From the NCBI RefSeq assembly GCF_025917685.1, contig NZ_CP089518.1:1985001-2049000 (forward strand): 64,000 nt of DNA, in the 5' to 3' direction. Under the pieces are notes generated by a model. That model saw nothing but the letters and a program-made list of their open reading frames with translations, did not search any database and had not been told where the DNA came from. Shown here one piece after another: positions 36,207-48,700 of the stretch; positions within the stretch are counted from its first letter, which is position 1, and every line of letters starts with the position of its first letter. Position numbers and translations under genes: made by a program. The DNA comes from Bacillus cereus (GTDB lineage Bacteria; Bacillota; Bacilli; Bacillales; Bacillaceae_G).

Positions 36207-36475
36207 TTTCTAGAAACTTAAAAATGCCAAATCCTTTGTTACATTTAAACAGACTATAATTAGAAGAGGATACTATGTTCAGTATGAGAGCATATATCCT
36301 CTTTTTTCATACATATTAGAATGTATAATCAGATATAAAAGATATAGTTTAGTATGTATATAATGTTTAGGGAACTTAGTTAGTTTTTTGAGTTAGAGGA
36401 TTTAGCCCATAGCGGGAGGCGTAGAGAAGTCGTGAAATCGAGCGTAAAAGAAAAAGAGTTTAGGAGTGAAAAACT
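36207..36475. other. Non-coding stretch between element relics
   Basis: Contains a terminator-like hairpin (36264-36272 with 36295-36303, then six T on the plus strand). No gene is seen. Confidence 0.4.
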
Positions 36476-37477
36476 ATACGTGTACAAGAGATAGTACTAG
36501 AAGAAGGTAAAAGATACATTTTAGTAGATAAAAAAGGCATTCCTGTAATTCCTGTGTTGAAGTACCTCAAATATTTGGATGCCACAGGGAAAAGTCCCAA
36601 TACACAGAAGACGTACTGTTATGCATTAAAACAGTATTTCTCTTACTTACAGGAGATAGAAAAGGATTATAGAGAAATACGACTGGAGGACTTGGTAGAG
36701 TTTGTGGGGTGGTTACGGAATCCTTATGAGAGTAACAGGGTAACACCGCTTGTTCCTGTGAAAGCAAAGAAAGCAGAGAGAACGGTGAACCTGACGGCCA
36801 CCACTGTAACAAAATTTTATGACTACTTGTATCGTAACGAAGCGTTGCCACGTGATATGGGCGAGAAGTTAATGCGCCAGGTTTTTACAGGCGGGCGAAC
36901 ACGTTACAAGAGCTTTCTTCACCATGTCAATAAAGACCAGCCATCTGTAAGGAATGTGTTAAAGGTAAAAGAGCCTCGCAAGAGGATACAAATACTCACA
37001 AAGGAACAGGTGCAAAAGATCTTAGGGGCTACCACAAATATAAGGGATACATTTATGATTCAACTTTTGTTTGAAACTGGATTGCGGATTGGAGAAATAC
37101 TTTCCCTATTCCTGGAGGACTTCCAATTTGATTATGGAAAAGGGCACCGCATTCGCTTGACGGACCGTGGGGAATTGGAAAACGGAGCAAAACTCAAAAC
37201 AGGTGAAAGAGAGATTTTTATATCACAAGCTCTAATGGATTTATATGATGACTACCTGTATGAAGTCGTTGATGAACTGAGTATCGATACAAACTTTGTA
37301 TTTGTAAAGTTACGTGGTGAGAACACAGGAAAGCCCATGACATATAGCGATGTGGAAGCTCTGTTTAAACGGTTGCGGCAGAAAACAGGAATTGATGTTC
37401 ACCCTCACTTGTTCCGTCATACCTACGCGGAAGGGTTGAATCCTTGCGGCAACAACAAGCACAAGCACCAACTTTGA
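36476..37477 (+). pseudogene. Tn554 TnpA-like tyrosine recombinase, broken at both ends
   Basis: The frame reads IRVQEIVLEEGKRYILVD... and continues through the Tn554-type N-terminal domain (YLKYLDATGKSPNTQKTYCYALKQY) into the catalytic domain with the first Arg (ETGLRIGEIL) and HLFRHT. At HTYAE it switches to unrelated sequence (GLNPCGNNKHKHQL) and stops, so the second His and catalytic Tyr are missing. At the 5' end the position of the start codon, nine bases after AGGAG, is ATA (36476-36478). A shorter start at the GTG at 36554 lacks a ribosome site. It cannot be an active recombinase. Confidence 0.75.
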
Positions 37478-37668
37478 AGCAAATCAAACGTGAGATGAAT
37501 GAGAATAACAAAGATGCCATCATAGATTCTTTGAAACGTCGAATTAAGAAATTGGAAGGAGAAAATAAGGAATTACGTGAGCAATTAAAGTTTGCATACG
37601 CGGATGTTCAACAAGCTTGGTCTAATCGGAAATTGCTATTTGTCTTATTAACTATAATACAGATTTAG
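37444..37668 (+). pseudogene. Tn554 TnpC-like (DUF6262-type) coiled-coil fragment
   Basis: It overlaps the truncated recombinase tail in another frame and reads RQQQAQAPTLKQIKREMNEN followed by a coiled coil (SLKRRIKKLEGENKELREQL), resembling TnpC of Tn554-type transposons. The family's N-terminus is missing, which suggests one deletion joined tnpA to tnpC and removed tnpB. Confidence 0.5.
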
Positions 37669-41088
<3,420 letters not shown>

Positions 41089-41192
41089 AAAACTACTAAG
41101 TTAAATGTACAATTTTTATAGTTTTAGAAAAAATAAATAATTATTAATGAACTTGACAAAAATATTCCTGAAAGTACGTTTAGAATATAGGT

Positions 41193-41224
41193 AGGAGTCC
41201 GAATGACATTGGACTCCTTTTTTG
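41193..41224 (+). terminator. Terminator of the collagen-like gene
   Basis: AGGAGTCC / GGACTCCT with a 10-nt loop and seven T. Confidence 0.8.
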
Positions 41225-41388
41225 CATCAATTAAGCTCATGGCAATAATTTATTAAATCTTAATAAATGATTATCTAGAATTTTTCTCTGCAGTAATTGT
41301 TAAATCCAATTATTATCATAGAAGTCATTAGGGGCTCTCAAAGTGGGATTTAAGTTGTCTATTTAGCGGGAGCACGAAAAGTAATAAA

Positions 41389-41435
41389 CCCCCCTCACAT
41401 ATTAGTCATGTAAAATATGTGAGGGGGGTTATTTT
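41389..41435. terminator. GC-rich hairpin at the chromosome/prophage border
   Basis: CCCCCCTCACATATT (41389-41403) pairs with 41414-41428 over 15 bp; a T-rich stretch follows on the plus strand. No gene immediately upstream needs it. Confidence 0.6.
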
Positions 41436-41562
41436 TACTGGATTTTTTAAAAAAAGGTCTTGATAAGATACATAAGGGATTTTGCATTTTTGAAGTTTTT
41501 ATATTTTTTTAAATAGATACTAAAACTGCTCATTCTTCTCCCAAGATTCAACGATATAGGCT

Positions 41563-41590
41563 TATAAACCTTGATATATCAAGGTTTATA
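41563..41590. repeat. 28-bp perfect palindrome beside the integrase gene
   Basis: TATAAACCTTGATA followed directly by its complement. It lies 55 bp past the integrase stop; it could be the integrase terminator or part of the attachment region. Confidence 0.6.
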
Positions 41591-41645
41591 AACTTTGTTT
41601 TTTATCGATGCTCACATTTTGCTCACATTAGAATTTTTTCGCTTT

Positions 41646-42785
41646 TTATTTGATATTTTCATAAGGTTTTATTACATTCTCAAAATTTTCTGCGGCTTGT
41701 TGCTGCATGTTTTGTGTAATATGGCTATACTTGTCTAAAGTCATTTGAATAGAAGAGTGTCCTAAGCGATCCTGAACAATTTTAGGGTGCTCACCAGCTT
41801 GTAGCATAAGTGTTGCATGTGTATGCCTTAAGTCGTGAATACGAATTCGTGGAACACCAGCTTTTTTATAATGGTCTTTCAAAAAACGATGAGGCGCATC
41901 TATATGTAAGGGAGAATGAATCGTATTGCCAGCGAAGATATAGGCCTCCTCATTCAAGTGGATACCCCAGCGGAAGGACTCTTTCTTTTTATAAAAGTAG
42001 TATGATTGTAATTCTGTTACAACAAAGGAAGAGATGCTAATGCTTCTATTCGAAGATTTAGTTTTTGTAGCAGCTTTAAATAGTCCATCTTCAGTTTTTA
42101 CAAGAGATTTATTAACTAAGATACGTCTGTTATCAAAGTCAATATCTTTCCACGTCAACGCAAGTAACTCTCCACGTCTCATACCTGTATAGATCGCAAG
42201 TAAAAAGAACATATAGTATTTTTTGTTTTTTTCTTTTAAATATTGAATGAATCGATTACATTCCTCACTCGACCAGGTTTTCATTTCACCTTGCTCTTCA
42301 CGCGGCTTTTTTACTTTATTCATTATATTATCATGTATGATTTCCCATTCTACAGCATGTTTGAATATGCATCTGAAGCAGCGATGGATATTGCTGATTG
42401 TACCATTTGACAGACCTTTTTCTTTAAGTTCAGCATAATAGCTTTGAATCATTACAGGTTTAATGCTTTTAATTTTTTTATAGCCAAATGTGGGAAGTAT
42501 ATAAAGTCTGACTAAGCTCATGTCTTTTTCATAAGATGTTATTTTTAACTCAGCTTTACGAATAGGCTTTAATTTTTCCCAGATATCTAACACATTTAAT
42601 TGTTTGTCGTCAAAATACATTCCTTTTTCAATCTCTGTAATCATATTTGCAGCAGCATTTTGAGCTTCTTTTTTAGTTCTAAATCCACCTTTACTTTTTT
42701 GCTTTCTTTTTCCTGTCATTGGATCTATACCAACATCTATAGTAAATGACCATCTATCTCCACGTTTATGAAAGTATCCCTTCAA
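41646..42785 (-). CDS. Prophage site-specific integrase (tyrosine recombinase)
   Basis: 379 residues. The N-terminal arm-binding domain (KRGDRWSFTIDVGIDPMTGKRKQ) is followed by a SAM-like core-binding domain and the catalytic domain with Arg in YTGMRRGELL, His-x-x-Arg in HDLRHTHATLM, GHSS and nucleophile Tyr in DKYSHIT. All catalytic residues are present. The gene points outward at the left border of the prophage, so the left attachment site should lie between it and 41230. It is probably co-transcribed with immA. Confidence 0.93.
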   Translation of the reverse strand: MKGYFHKRGDRWSFTIDVGIDPMTGKRKQKSKGGFRTKKEAQNAAANMITEIEKGMYFDDKQLNVLDIWEKLKPIRKAELKITSYEKDMSLVRLYILPTFGYKKIKSIKPVMIQSYYAELKEKGLSNGTISNIHRCFRCIFKHAVEWEIIHDNIMNKVKKPREEQGEMKTWSSEECNRFIQYLKEKNKKYYMFFLLAIYTGMRRGELLALTWKDIDFDNRRILVNKSLVKTEDGLFKAATKTKSSNRSISISSFVVTELQSYYFYKKKESFRWGIHLNEEAYIFAGNTIHSPLHIDAPHRFLKDHYKKAGVPRIRIHDLRHTHATLMLQAGEHPKIVQDRLGHSSIQMTLDKYSHITQNMQQQAAENFENVIKPYENIK

Positions 42786-42808
42786 ATTTAACCCTCCTTA
42801 AAAAATTA

Positions 42809-43324
42809 TTAAATCATTTTGTAGTGTTGAGTAATGGCATCTTGCAACTTACTAGCTAATAGTTGATTTTCATAACGCAGTAGCCTTTTTTCAGCGAATT
42901 GGAGTGAGACGTTAAAAGTCTCAGCTATAAAATGTACTGTTAAATGTGAAGGAAGCAAGTTTCTTAACATGAAAGTTGGTATACAAAAATGTAATTCAAA
43001 ATTCTTAGCTTTTGCTTCTTGATAATCTAGAAACATTTTAGGCATTAATAATTGATTACCAGAATGTAAGAGTATGTGGCATAGCTCATGTCCGAAATCT
43101 TCCCATTGTTCCTGTTTTGTTTTACGATTATCAATTACTAAGCTATACATTCCACTTCTTTCAATAGCATGGCTTCCAAATGGGGCAAAGTAAATCCAAA
43201 TACTTAATTTATTCGCAATCTCCATCATATCAATTTCTTCTGGAACAATAATAGATAAGGATTGGTACATGTGCTGGATATAGTCTTCGAGTTGTGTCGT
43301 GTAGTAGGGTTGCGATTGAAACAT
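42809..43324 (-). CDS. immA: ImmA/IrrE-family metallopeptidase
   Basis: 171 residues with the zinc motif HELCHILLHSGN near residue 78. In Bacillus phages and ICEBs1, ImmA cleaves the phage repressor after DNA damage. ATG at 43324 (MFQSQPYY) lies eight bases after GGAG. It sits directly upstream of the integrase, but its repressor partner is 3.4 kb away across cargo genes. Confidence 0.85.
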   Translation of the reverse strand: MFQSQPYYTTQLEDYIQHMYQSLSIIVPEEIDMMEIANKLSIWIYFAPFGSHAIERSGMYSLVIDNRKTKQEQWEDFGHELCHILLHSGNQLLMPKMFLDYQEAKAKNFELHFCIPTFMLRNLLPSHLTVHFIAETFNVSLQFAEKRLLRYENQLLASKLQDAITQHYKMI

Positions 43325-43347
43325 GATTTTCACTCCATTTAAATTAT

Positions 43348-43373
43348 AAAATAAGAACGTTTGTTCTTATTTT
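43348..43373. promoter_or_regulatory. LexA (DinR) box within a 26-bp palindrome upstream of immA
   Basis: GAACAAACGTTC (minus strand, 43366-43355) matches the Bacillus SOS box GAAC-N4-GTTC and is centred in AAAATAAGAAC-N4-GTTCTTATTTT. It overlaps the expected immA-int promoter next to a TATAAT. Confidence 0.7.
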
Positions 43374-43533
43374 ATAATAAAAGAGAAAGAGTTTGAAGTG
43401 TTATTTTTGTATATTAATTTATATATATAAAATTGTATGAGATTGCTAATTAATATCTTGTCAGGAATTAAATGTTAAGGTACGGTAATAAATGAAAGAA
43501 ATATATGGAAAAGAGGGTTGAGAGTAGTTGGAA

Positions 43534-43921
43534 ATGAAAACAATGGTAACACAAAAACAAATTTTGGAACATTTCAATTTATCTAGAGATACTTTGTGCG
43601 TTACGTGCCCCCACAATGTCATTACCGAATTACTGGGAGTTTCCAGGCGGAAAAATAAATGAGGGCGAAGATCCTAAAGGAGCGTTAATACGAGAGATTA
43701 AAGAAGAGTTGGACTGTACTATTACTGTAGGAAAGAAAATAGAAGAAGTTGAGCATGAGTATGAGAAAATTAAAGTGCATTTAACTACATATAAGGCACA
43801 AATAGAATTCGGCATACCTAATGCTCTTGAACATGCCGAATTAATGTGGGTTACCACTAATAACTTGAAAAACTTTACGTGGGCGCCGGCTGATGTGCCA
43901 ACTGTAGCAAAATTAGTATAA
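43534..43921 (+). pseudogene. NUDIX hydrolase remnant fused to an HTH-like fragment
   Basis: From 43534 a short frame reads MKTMVTQKQILEHFNLSRDTL, a helix-turn-helix-like start, and soon ends at 43660. A second frame picks up as LCALRAPTMSLPNYWEFPGG and gives the complete NUDIX box (GGKINEGEDPKGALIREIKEELD) and C-terminus (WAPADVPTVAKLV). The NUDIX N-terminal strand (usually about 25 residues) is missing and the ATG at 43616 has no ribosome site. A deletion near 43595 appears to have joined two genes out of frame. A shortened product cannot be excluded. Confidence 0.55.
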
Positions 43922-44033
43922 TCGTTTTATTAAACAGGGGAGATATATTTAATGTATTTTTAATAGAGAAAGAACAACCAAAAGAAAAATATGAAGTTAA
44001 ATAAATTAGAAATTATATTTGGGGAGTATAAAC

Positions 44034-45335
44034 ATGTCAAATAACTATCATAATCTTTTTATTGAAACAAGTGATACAAAGGCAATGCTAGAAAAGGCAA
44101 CAGTAGTTGTTGATACAAATGTTCTTTTAATGGCTTATCAGTGGAAGGACGTTACTTTTGAAAAAATTTTAGAGATTTTAACTGATCTTTCTAATCAAGA
44201 TAGATTAAAAATCCCTTCTCATGTAGTTAGAGAATTTGCAAAGAATAGGCCTGAAAAAATAAAGAATTGGATTAACGAATTACATCAATTTATTAGTAAT
44301 ATTCCGAGTGTGAAAAATAATGGGAAATCTTTAGATAAAATTATTCCAGCAATAGAGGTTTTGGAAAGTCAGTATGAACCAATTGTAGAAATAGAAAGTA
44401 AATTCGAACAAGCCATAACCCAATTAAAAGATATTCGTAAAGATTATATAGAAGCTTTAAATGGCTTGAAAAGCAATTTAGGTGAATGTCTAGACTCGGA
44501 TCCTATCCTTAAAAAGTATAATAATATTATCAGAAAAAGTTTTTTTGATCCAGAAGAAACAAAAAGTGAAGCAGAATTACATGAGGAGTGGAATAAAAGG
44601 TTGGCAGCCAATATTCCACCTGGGTATATGGATAAAGGAAAAAAAGACAATAAGTATGGGGATATAATTGTATGGAATCAAATTTGTAAGTTACAAAGCG
44701 ATGTTATTTATATTACAGCTGATAATAAACCTGATTGGGTTTATACGTCTAGCAATGAGGAGGTTATAGGTGCTAGAAGAGAATTAGTTGAAGAGTTTTA
44801 TAATTTAAGCGGTGGAAAAACATTTAAAATATTAACACCATTACAATTTGTAAATCTCTATGCTAGTTACAATGTAGAGTCAGATATACAAGAAGATTTA
44901 AAAAATACTAAAAGGTATCTGGATGATTTTTATTATAATATGCAAAATGTTAGTGATTTAACTTTAAATATTAAAGATAGTGAGGAAATGAACAAAAATA
45001 AAACGGATATTTCAGAAGGTAATTATAAAAATTTAATTAAATCATTAATTTATCAACATTATACTACAGAAGATGCACATTTATTTATAGAACTTTCTAA
45101 TGAAATTGAGGCTAATATTAAAAGAGCAAAGAAATTTAATTTGTTTGAAATGCAATATTATGTCCCAGAATGGGAAGAGGAATATAATGAATTAAGCCAA
45201 TTAATCTTCCGTGATTTAGAATATAATAGAAAAATGGACTTAAAAAGCTATTTGAATAAACTTGGAGTACTTAATGAAAAAATAGGAATATTTATAAGGC
45301 GAGCGGAAGAAATTGGGGTTAATGACTTTAGTTAA
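44034..45335 (+). CDS. PIN-like domain protein (PIN_8 / DUF4935 type)
   Basis: 433 residues. The N-terminal PIN fold has acidic residues at VVVDTNVLL near residue 26, a conserved Glu in HVVREFAKNRP near 64, and DNKYGDIIVWNQI followed by VIYITADNKPDW near 215. The middle and C-terminal parts are helical. Large PIN_8 proteins are candidate RNases in phage defence. ATG at 44034 follows TTGGGGAG. It is cargo between immA and the repressor, AT-rich like the other prophage accessory genes. Confidence 0.75.
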   Translation: MSNNYHNLFIETSDTKAMLEKATVVVDTNVLLMAYQWKDVTFEKILEILTDLSNQDRLKIPSHVVREFAKNRPEKIKNWINELHQFISNIPSVKNNGKSLDKIIPAIEVLESQYEPIVEIESKFEQAITQLKDIRKDYIEALNGLKSNLGECLDSDPILKKYNNIIRKSFFDPEETKSEAELHEEWNKRLAANIPPGYMDKGKKDNKYGDIIVWNQICKLQSDVIYITADNKPDWVYTSSNEEVIGARRELVEEFYNLSGGKTFKILTPLQFVNLYASYNVESDIQEDLKNTKRYLDDFYYNMQNVSDLTLNIKDSEEMNKNKTDISEGNYKNLIKSLIYQHYTTEDAHLFIELSNEIEANIKRAKKFNLFEMQYYVPEWEEEYNELSQLIFRDLEYNRKMDLKSYLNKLGVLNEKIGIFIRRAEEIGVNDFS

Positions 45336-45561
45336 GATGGTATAAAAATTGATTTTTAGAATTGGTAAGATTCTTTTTTCATGTTTTGTTAAGTATATAA
45401 TTAGTATATCTGAATTTTTCACAGTAGGCATGTTATTGGTAGAGTACCGAGTGTTAATAATAGATTTAATAATATTTTTAATTGATTTTGTAAATAAGTT
45501 AAAACTTGACCAACAAATGTCACAGAATACTAATAAATTTATATAGTTTCTATTTAATCAA

Positions 45562-45598
45562 AAGCTTGGGAATCTCAACAAAAGAGCTTTCCAAGCTT
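45562..45598. terminator. Shared terminator of convergent cargo genes
   Basis: AAGCTTGGGAA / TTTCCAAGCTT arms with a T-run on the minus strand. Confidence 0.65.
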
Positions 45599-45618
45599 AA
45601 GAATTAATAATTTAAAGG

Positions 45619-46596
45619 TTACCGTTTAGATTTCACATAACCATTTGCTTGAGCATCAGCTTCTGAACAGAACCATACGATATTATCTTTTGTAGAATCA
45701 TAATATTGCCCACCAGGAACATGGTATTTTTTCGAATTGGCATTTCCTTTAATTTGTCCTTTACAAGTAGTGTTGGATTCTTTGTCATCACTAGGATCAT
45801 TCTGGAAAGGCTGGCCATTAGAGCCTCCACGATTAACACTAGATGAGGAAACTGTAGCGCTTTTCTTTTGTGAAGCCTCTTCCTGAGCTTTATGTTGAGC
45901 TTCTTCTTGAGCCTTACGATCAGCCTCTTCCTGAGCTTTACGCTGAGCTTCTTCTTGAGCCTTACGATCAGCCTCTTCCTGAGCTTTACGTTGAGCTTCT
46001 TCTTGAGCCTTGCGATCAGCCTCTTCCTGAGCTTTACGTTGAGCTTCTTCTTGAGCCTTACGATCAGCCTCTTCCTGAGCTTTACGTTGAGCTTCTTCTT
46101 GCGTCTTGCGATCAGCCTCTTCTTGATCCTTACGTTGAGCTTCTTCTTGTGTCTTGCGATCAGCCTTTTCTTGAGCTTCTTCTTGCGTCTTGCGATCAGC
46201 TTCTTCTTTCTTCTTTGTGTCTTCTTTATTATCAGCTGAAGTGGAAACTTTTGTGTTTACCTTTTGGGCAGTTTGTTTGGAAGCTGATTTGCCATCAACA
46301 AACGCACTACTCATTAAAAAGAATGCTAAAGCTAGATATAAATATGAATATAATACTTTTTTTCTTGTTTTAATTTGTATTTTTGGTAACACAAATTGTG
46401 GTTTTATTAATCCAATAATTAAAGCTAGTAAACTTAACAAAAAGCCCCAAAAACCAATGTTAACAATTATAGGGTGGATAAAATTTGGAATAATTGCTTG
46501 AAGAATTAAAAATAAAATTATGCTATAAACAATAGAAGCAATAAACATTTTCCAGCCTGTTTTAGAACGATAACCAAACATTTTTCTCCAGTTCAT
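45619..46596 (-). CDS. Membrane protein with EA/K repeats and sunset-like domain
   Basis: 325 residues: three TM segments (about residues 15-110), a highly repetitive charged helix of ~11-residue repeats (KAQEEADRKAQEEAQR) to about residue 235, a Ser/Gly linker, and a small C-terminal domain (IKGNANSKKYHVPGGQYYD, then WFCSEADAQANGY) of the kind named sunset domain. The layout is the same as the Excalibur protein at 30837-31787. AGGAGG precedes the ATG. It is cargo upstream of the phage repressor gene. Confidence 0.75.
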   Translation of the reverse strand: MNWRKMFGYRSKTGWKMFIASIVYSIILFLILQAIIPNFIHPIIVNIGFWGFLLSLLALIIGLIKPQFVLPKIQIKTRKKVLYSYLYLALAFFLMSSAFVDGKSASKQTAQKVNTKVSTSADNKEDTKKKEEADRKTQEEAQEKADRKTQEEAQRKDQEEADRKTQEEAQRKAQEEADRKAQEEAQRKAQEEADRKAQEEAQRKAQEEADRKAQEEAQRKAQEEADRKAQEEAQHKAQEEASQKKSATVSSSSVNRGGSNGQPFQNDPSDDKESNTTCKGQIKGNANSKKYHVPGGQYYDSTKDNIVWFCSEADAQANGYVKSKR

Positions 46597-46699
46597 TTAA
46601 GAACCTCCTTTTCTGAATTGCTGCGCTTTACTACTCAAAGTAGAATACGGACCACCTTTCTCTATTGGATAAGAATAATATATCGATAAAACGAATATA

Positions 46700-46742
46700 T
46701 TACAAAACAAATACACGCATGAAGCGTGTATTTGTTTTGTAA
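46700..46742. terminator. Terminator, 19-bp perfect stem
   Basis: TTACAAAACAAATACACGC / its complement around a 5-nt loop, next to the repressor-gene stop. Confidence 0.8.
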
Positions 46743-46755
46743 TAAACTATCTATT

Positions 46756-47118
46756 TTATTTATATCTATTTTGTCTAATCTTTTCGTTCTGCATTATAAA
46801 CTCCCAAAAGCGTTTTAACTCTTCGCGTTTTTCAGGTGAAGCATCTTTAATATCTTTAAACCAGAGACCCAGTTCTGGATCCACGTCAATATTAGTTGGT
46901 ACATGTTCTTGGTAACTAGTTGTTCTTCCAAGGAGGAAGTCAGTTGTTACTTTAAAATAATTAGCAATACGATTTAATGTATCATAATCGGGTTGGCGCT
47001 CATTTCTTTCATACATACCGATGGTACTTTCACTAAGTTTAAGCGTAATTGCTAAATCTTTTTGAGTTATTTTCTTTTCTTTTCTTAATTCACGTAGTAT
47101 ATTTCCGAATGTTTTCAT
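46756..47118 (-). CDS. CI-like XRE-family phage repressor
   Basis: 120 residues: N-terminal HTH_3 domain (LRELRKEKKITQKDLAITLKLSESTIGMYERNERQP) and a short C-terminal helical region of the type found in repressors cleaved by ImmA. AGGACAGGTGAT precedes the ATG. It is divergent from the Cro-like gene across five operator-like palindromes, so it maintains lysogeny. Confidence 0.88.
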   Translation of the reverse strand: MKTFGNILRELRKEKKITQKDLAITLKLSESTIGMYERNERQPDYDTLNRIANYFKVTTDFLLGRTTSYQEHVPTNIDVDPELGLWFKDIKDASPEKREELKRFWEFIMQNEKIRQNRYK

Positions 47119-47139
47119 TTTATCACCTGTCCTTATAAT

Positions 47140-47247
47140 AACACATTGCGTGTTATTTGATTAAGTTTCTAAGTTTTAACCACACGAAAAGTGTTGACAA
47201 CACGGAGTGTGTGGTTTATATTTTAAATTAACAACACGATATGTGCG
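47140..47247. promoter_or_regulatory. Prophage operator region with rightward promoter
   Basis: Four 15-bp sites of the form AACAC-N5-GTGTK: 47140-47154, 47181-47195, 47199-47213 and 47233-47247; a fifth is at 47467-47481. A strong promoter (TTGACA at 47194-47199, 17-bp spacer, TATATT at 47217-47222) lies on sites two and three. Confidence 0.8.
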
Positions 47248-47264
47248 GTTAAGGGGGTGTAGAT

Positions 47265-47465
47265 ATGAATAAGAGAAAAGTAGCAGCAACTCTTGTTAAT
47301 TTAAGAAATGGAAAATCTAGAGAGGAAATTGCAGAGGCGATAGGAATCAGTGTGAGTACATTACAAATGTATGAGAATGCACAGAGAATTCCAAGAGATG
47401 GTATAAAAATAAAATTAGCCAATTTTTATGGTGTTACAGTTCAATCTATTTTTTTTGATTATTAA
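47265..47465 (+). CDS. Cro-like XRE-family regulator
   Basis: 66 residues, essentially one HTH_3 domain (LRNGKSREEIAEAIGISVSTLQMYENAQRIP). AAGGGGGTG precedes the ATG. First gene of the rightward early operon; it probably competes with the repressor at the shared operators. Confidence 0.85.
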   Translation: MNKRKVAATLVNLRNGKSREEIAEAIGISVSTLQMYENAQRIPRDGIKIKLANFYGVTVQSIFFDY

Positions 47466-47466
47466 C

Positions 47467-47481
47467 TGCACAAAGTGTGTG
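47467..47481. promoter_or_regulatory. Fifth operator-like site, downstream of cro
   Basis: TGCAC-N5-GTGTG, directly after the Cro-like stop codon; a possible road-block or autoregulatory site. Confidence 0.5.
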
Positions 47482-47513
47482 GTCTTGTGGAAAAATACTA
47501 AGGGGGGAGAAAT

Positions 47514-47813
47514 ATGATTAACTTCGATATCGAATCATTCCGACAGATTATCCGAGAAGAAGTACAAAAAGCAACTGAGCATCTTCAACCAATGAAAGAA
47601 TTACCACCATTTTTAACTATTAAGGAATTAATGGATCTGTTACATATTAAACGCACCAAAGCATCTGAGTTATTAAATCGCTCTGATTTTCCAGTATGTC
47701 GAGAAGCAGGAGTTCTTATCCCTACACATCTTTTATTTAAGTGGATGGAAAATCATACTGACTGGGTAGAAAACAATACAGAGTACTACAATCCATTTAA
47801 AGAATCCGTCTAA
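47514..47813 (+). CDS. Excisionase-like / HTH phage protein
   Basis: 99 residues: an N-terminal helix, then LTIKELMDLLHIKRTKASELLNRSDFPVCREAG, a winged-helix (MerR/Xis-like) DNA-binding pattern. GGGGGGAG precedes the ATG. An early regulator or excisionase is likely from position. Confidence 0.65.
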   Translation: MINFDIESFRQIIREEVQKATEHLQPMKELPPFLTIKELMDLLHIKRTKASELLNRSDFPVCREAGVLIPTHLLFKWMENHTDWVENNTEYYNPFKESV

Positions 47814-47880
47814 TACTAAGTTACCATGTTGGGGTGTCACAAATAAATAATACATTAGGTACGAATGGGGGAAGTAAACG

Positions 47881-48396
47881 ATGTCTATAGGAAAAGAAGT
47901 TGCTATGGCACGTAAACGAAAGGGAATCACTCAAGAACAACTCTCCTTAGAAATCCCTGTAAGTCGTGAGTCGTTAGCAAAATATGAAACTGAAAAACGG
48001 CGAATACCGAAAGACTTAAGAAAATGTATTACTGAAGGAATAGACGACCCACAATTGTTTTTTAAAATGTGGAGTGAAGCAGCTGGTCATGTAAGCATTC
48101 CATTTTTTAATGGAGAATACATAGATCTGCATCCTACAAGTATGAGGTATATGGTTCAGCAAGAAACAAATGAAGCTTTGAAACAACTTGATACATTATG
48201 TTGGTTTAAACCTTCACAAGCATGGTCTGAACAGGAGAAAGAATCTATGAAAAAAGCTATGCATGAAATTTTAGATGCTACAGGTTCGATGATGAGTCTT
48301 GTAGCGGTCTTATGTGATCAGTACGGTTTTTCAATGACAGATATATTTAAGTATTGGAAGGTTTCACTGAGAGCAAGGAAATATACAGATGGTTAA
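47881..48396 (+). CDS. XRE-family regulator with helical C-terminus
   Basis: 171 residues. The N-terminal HTH (VAMARKRKGITQEQLSLEIPVSRESLAKYETEKRRIP) is followed by ~110 residues of unknown, mostly helical sequence. GGGGGAAG precedes the ATG. Third DNA-binding protein of the early operon. Confidence 0.75.
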   Translation: MSIGKEVAMARKRKGITQEQLSLEIPVSRESLAKYETEKRRIPKDLRKCITEGIDDPQLFFKMWSEAAGHVSIPFFNGEYIDLHPTSMRYMVQQETNEALKQLDTLCWFKPSQAWSEQEKESMKKAMHEILDATGSMMSLVAVLCDQYGFSMTDIFKYWKVSLRARKYTDG

Positions 48397-48424
48397 TTTG
48401 ATTATTATTAGGGAGGTTAAAGTA

Positions 48425-48646
48425 ATGACAATTGACTATGTGAGTCCAACTTTAAAGCAATATAAAGAACTGGTGAGAAAAGAAGCAAATTTATATGGTG
48501 ATATCCGAATTGCATCAATTTGTGGAGATTTTATAAAAGCTAAAAGTTTAAAGCAAGAGAAGAAATTAACGGAGATAAGAATTCGTATTATAGAAGCTGC
48601 ATTTGTTTTGAAAAATAAAAAGAAAAAAGAAATGGCTACCGCATAG
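48425..48646 (+). CDS. Small phage protein, unrecognised
   Basis: 73 residues, helical and lysine-rich (ending KNKKKKEMATA). ATG at 48425 follows GGGAGGTTAAAG; the frame extends 12 codons upstream but without a better site. Possible DNA- or replication-associated protein by position only. Confidence 0.55.
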   Translation: MTIDYVSPTLKQYKELVRKEANLYGDIRIASICGDFIKAKSLKQEKKLTEIRIRIIEAAFVLKNKKKKEMATA

Positions 48647-48700
48647 CCCGCGATAACCAATAATATCAACAAATAAATTATAACATATTCCGATTTAATG

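Noticed and set aside
45870..46373. Repetitive plus-strand frames opposite the sunset-protein repeats
   Set aside because: Same reason: mirror of the EA/K repeat, no ribosome site.
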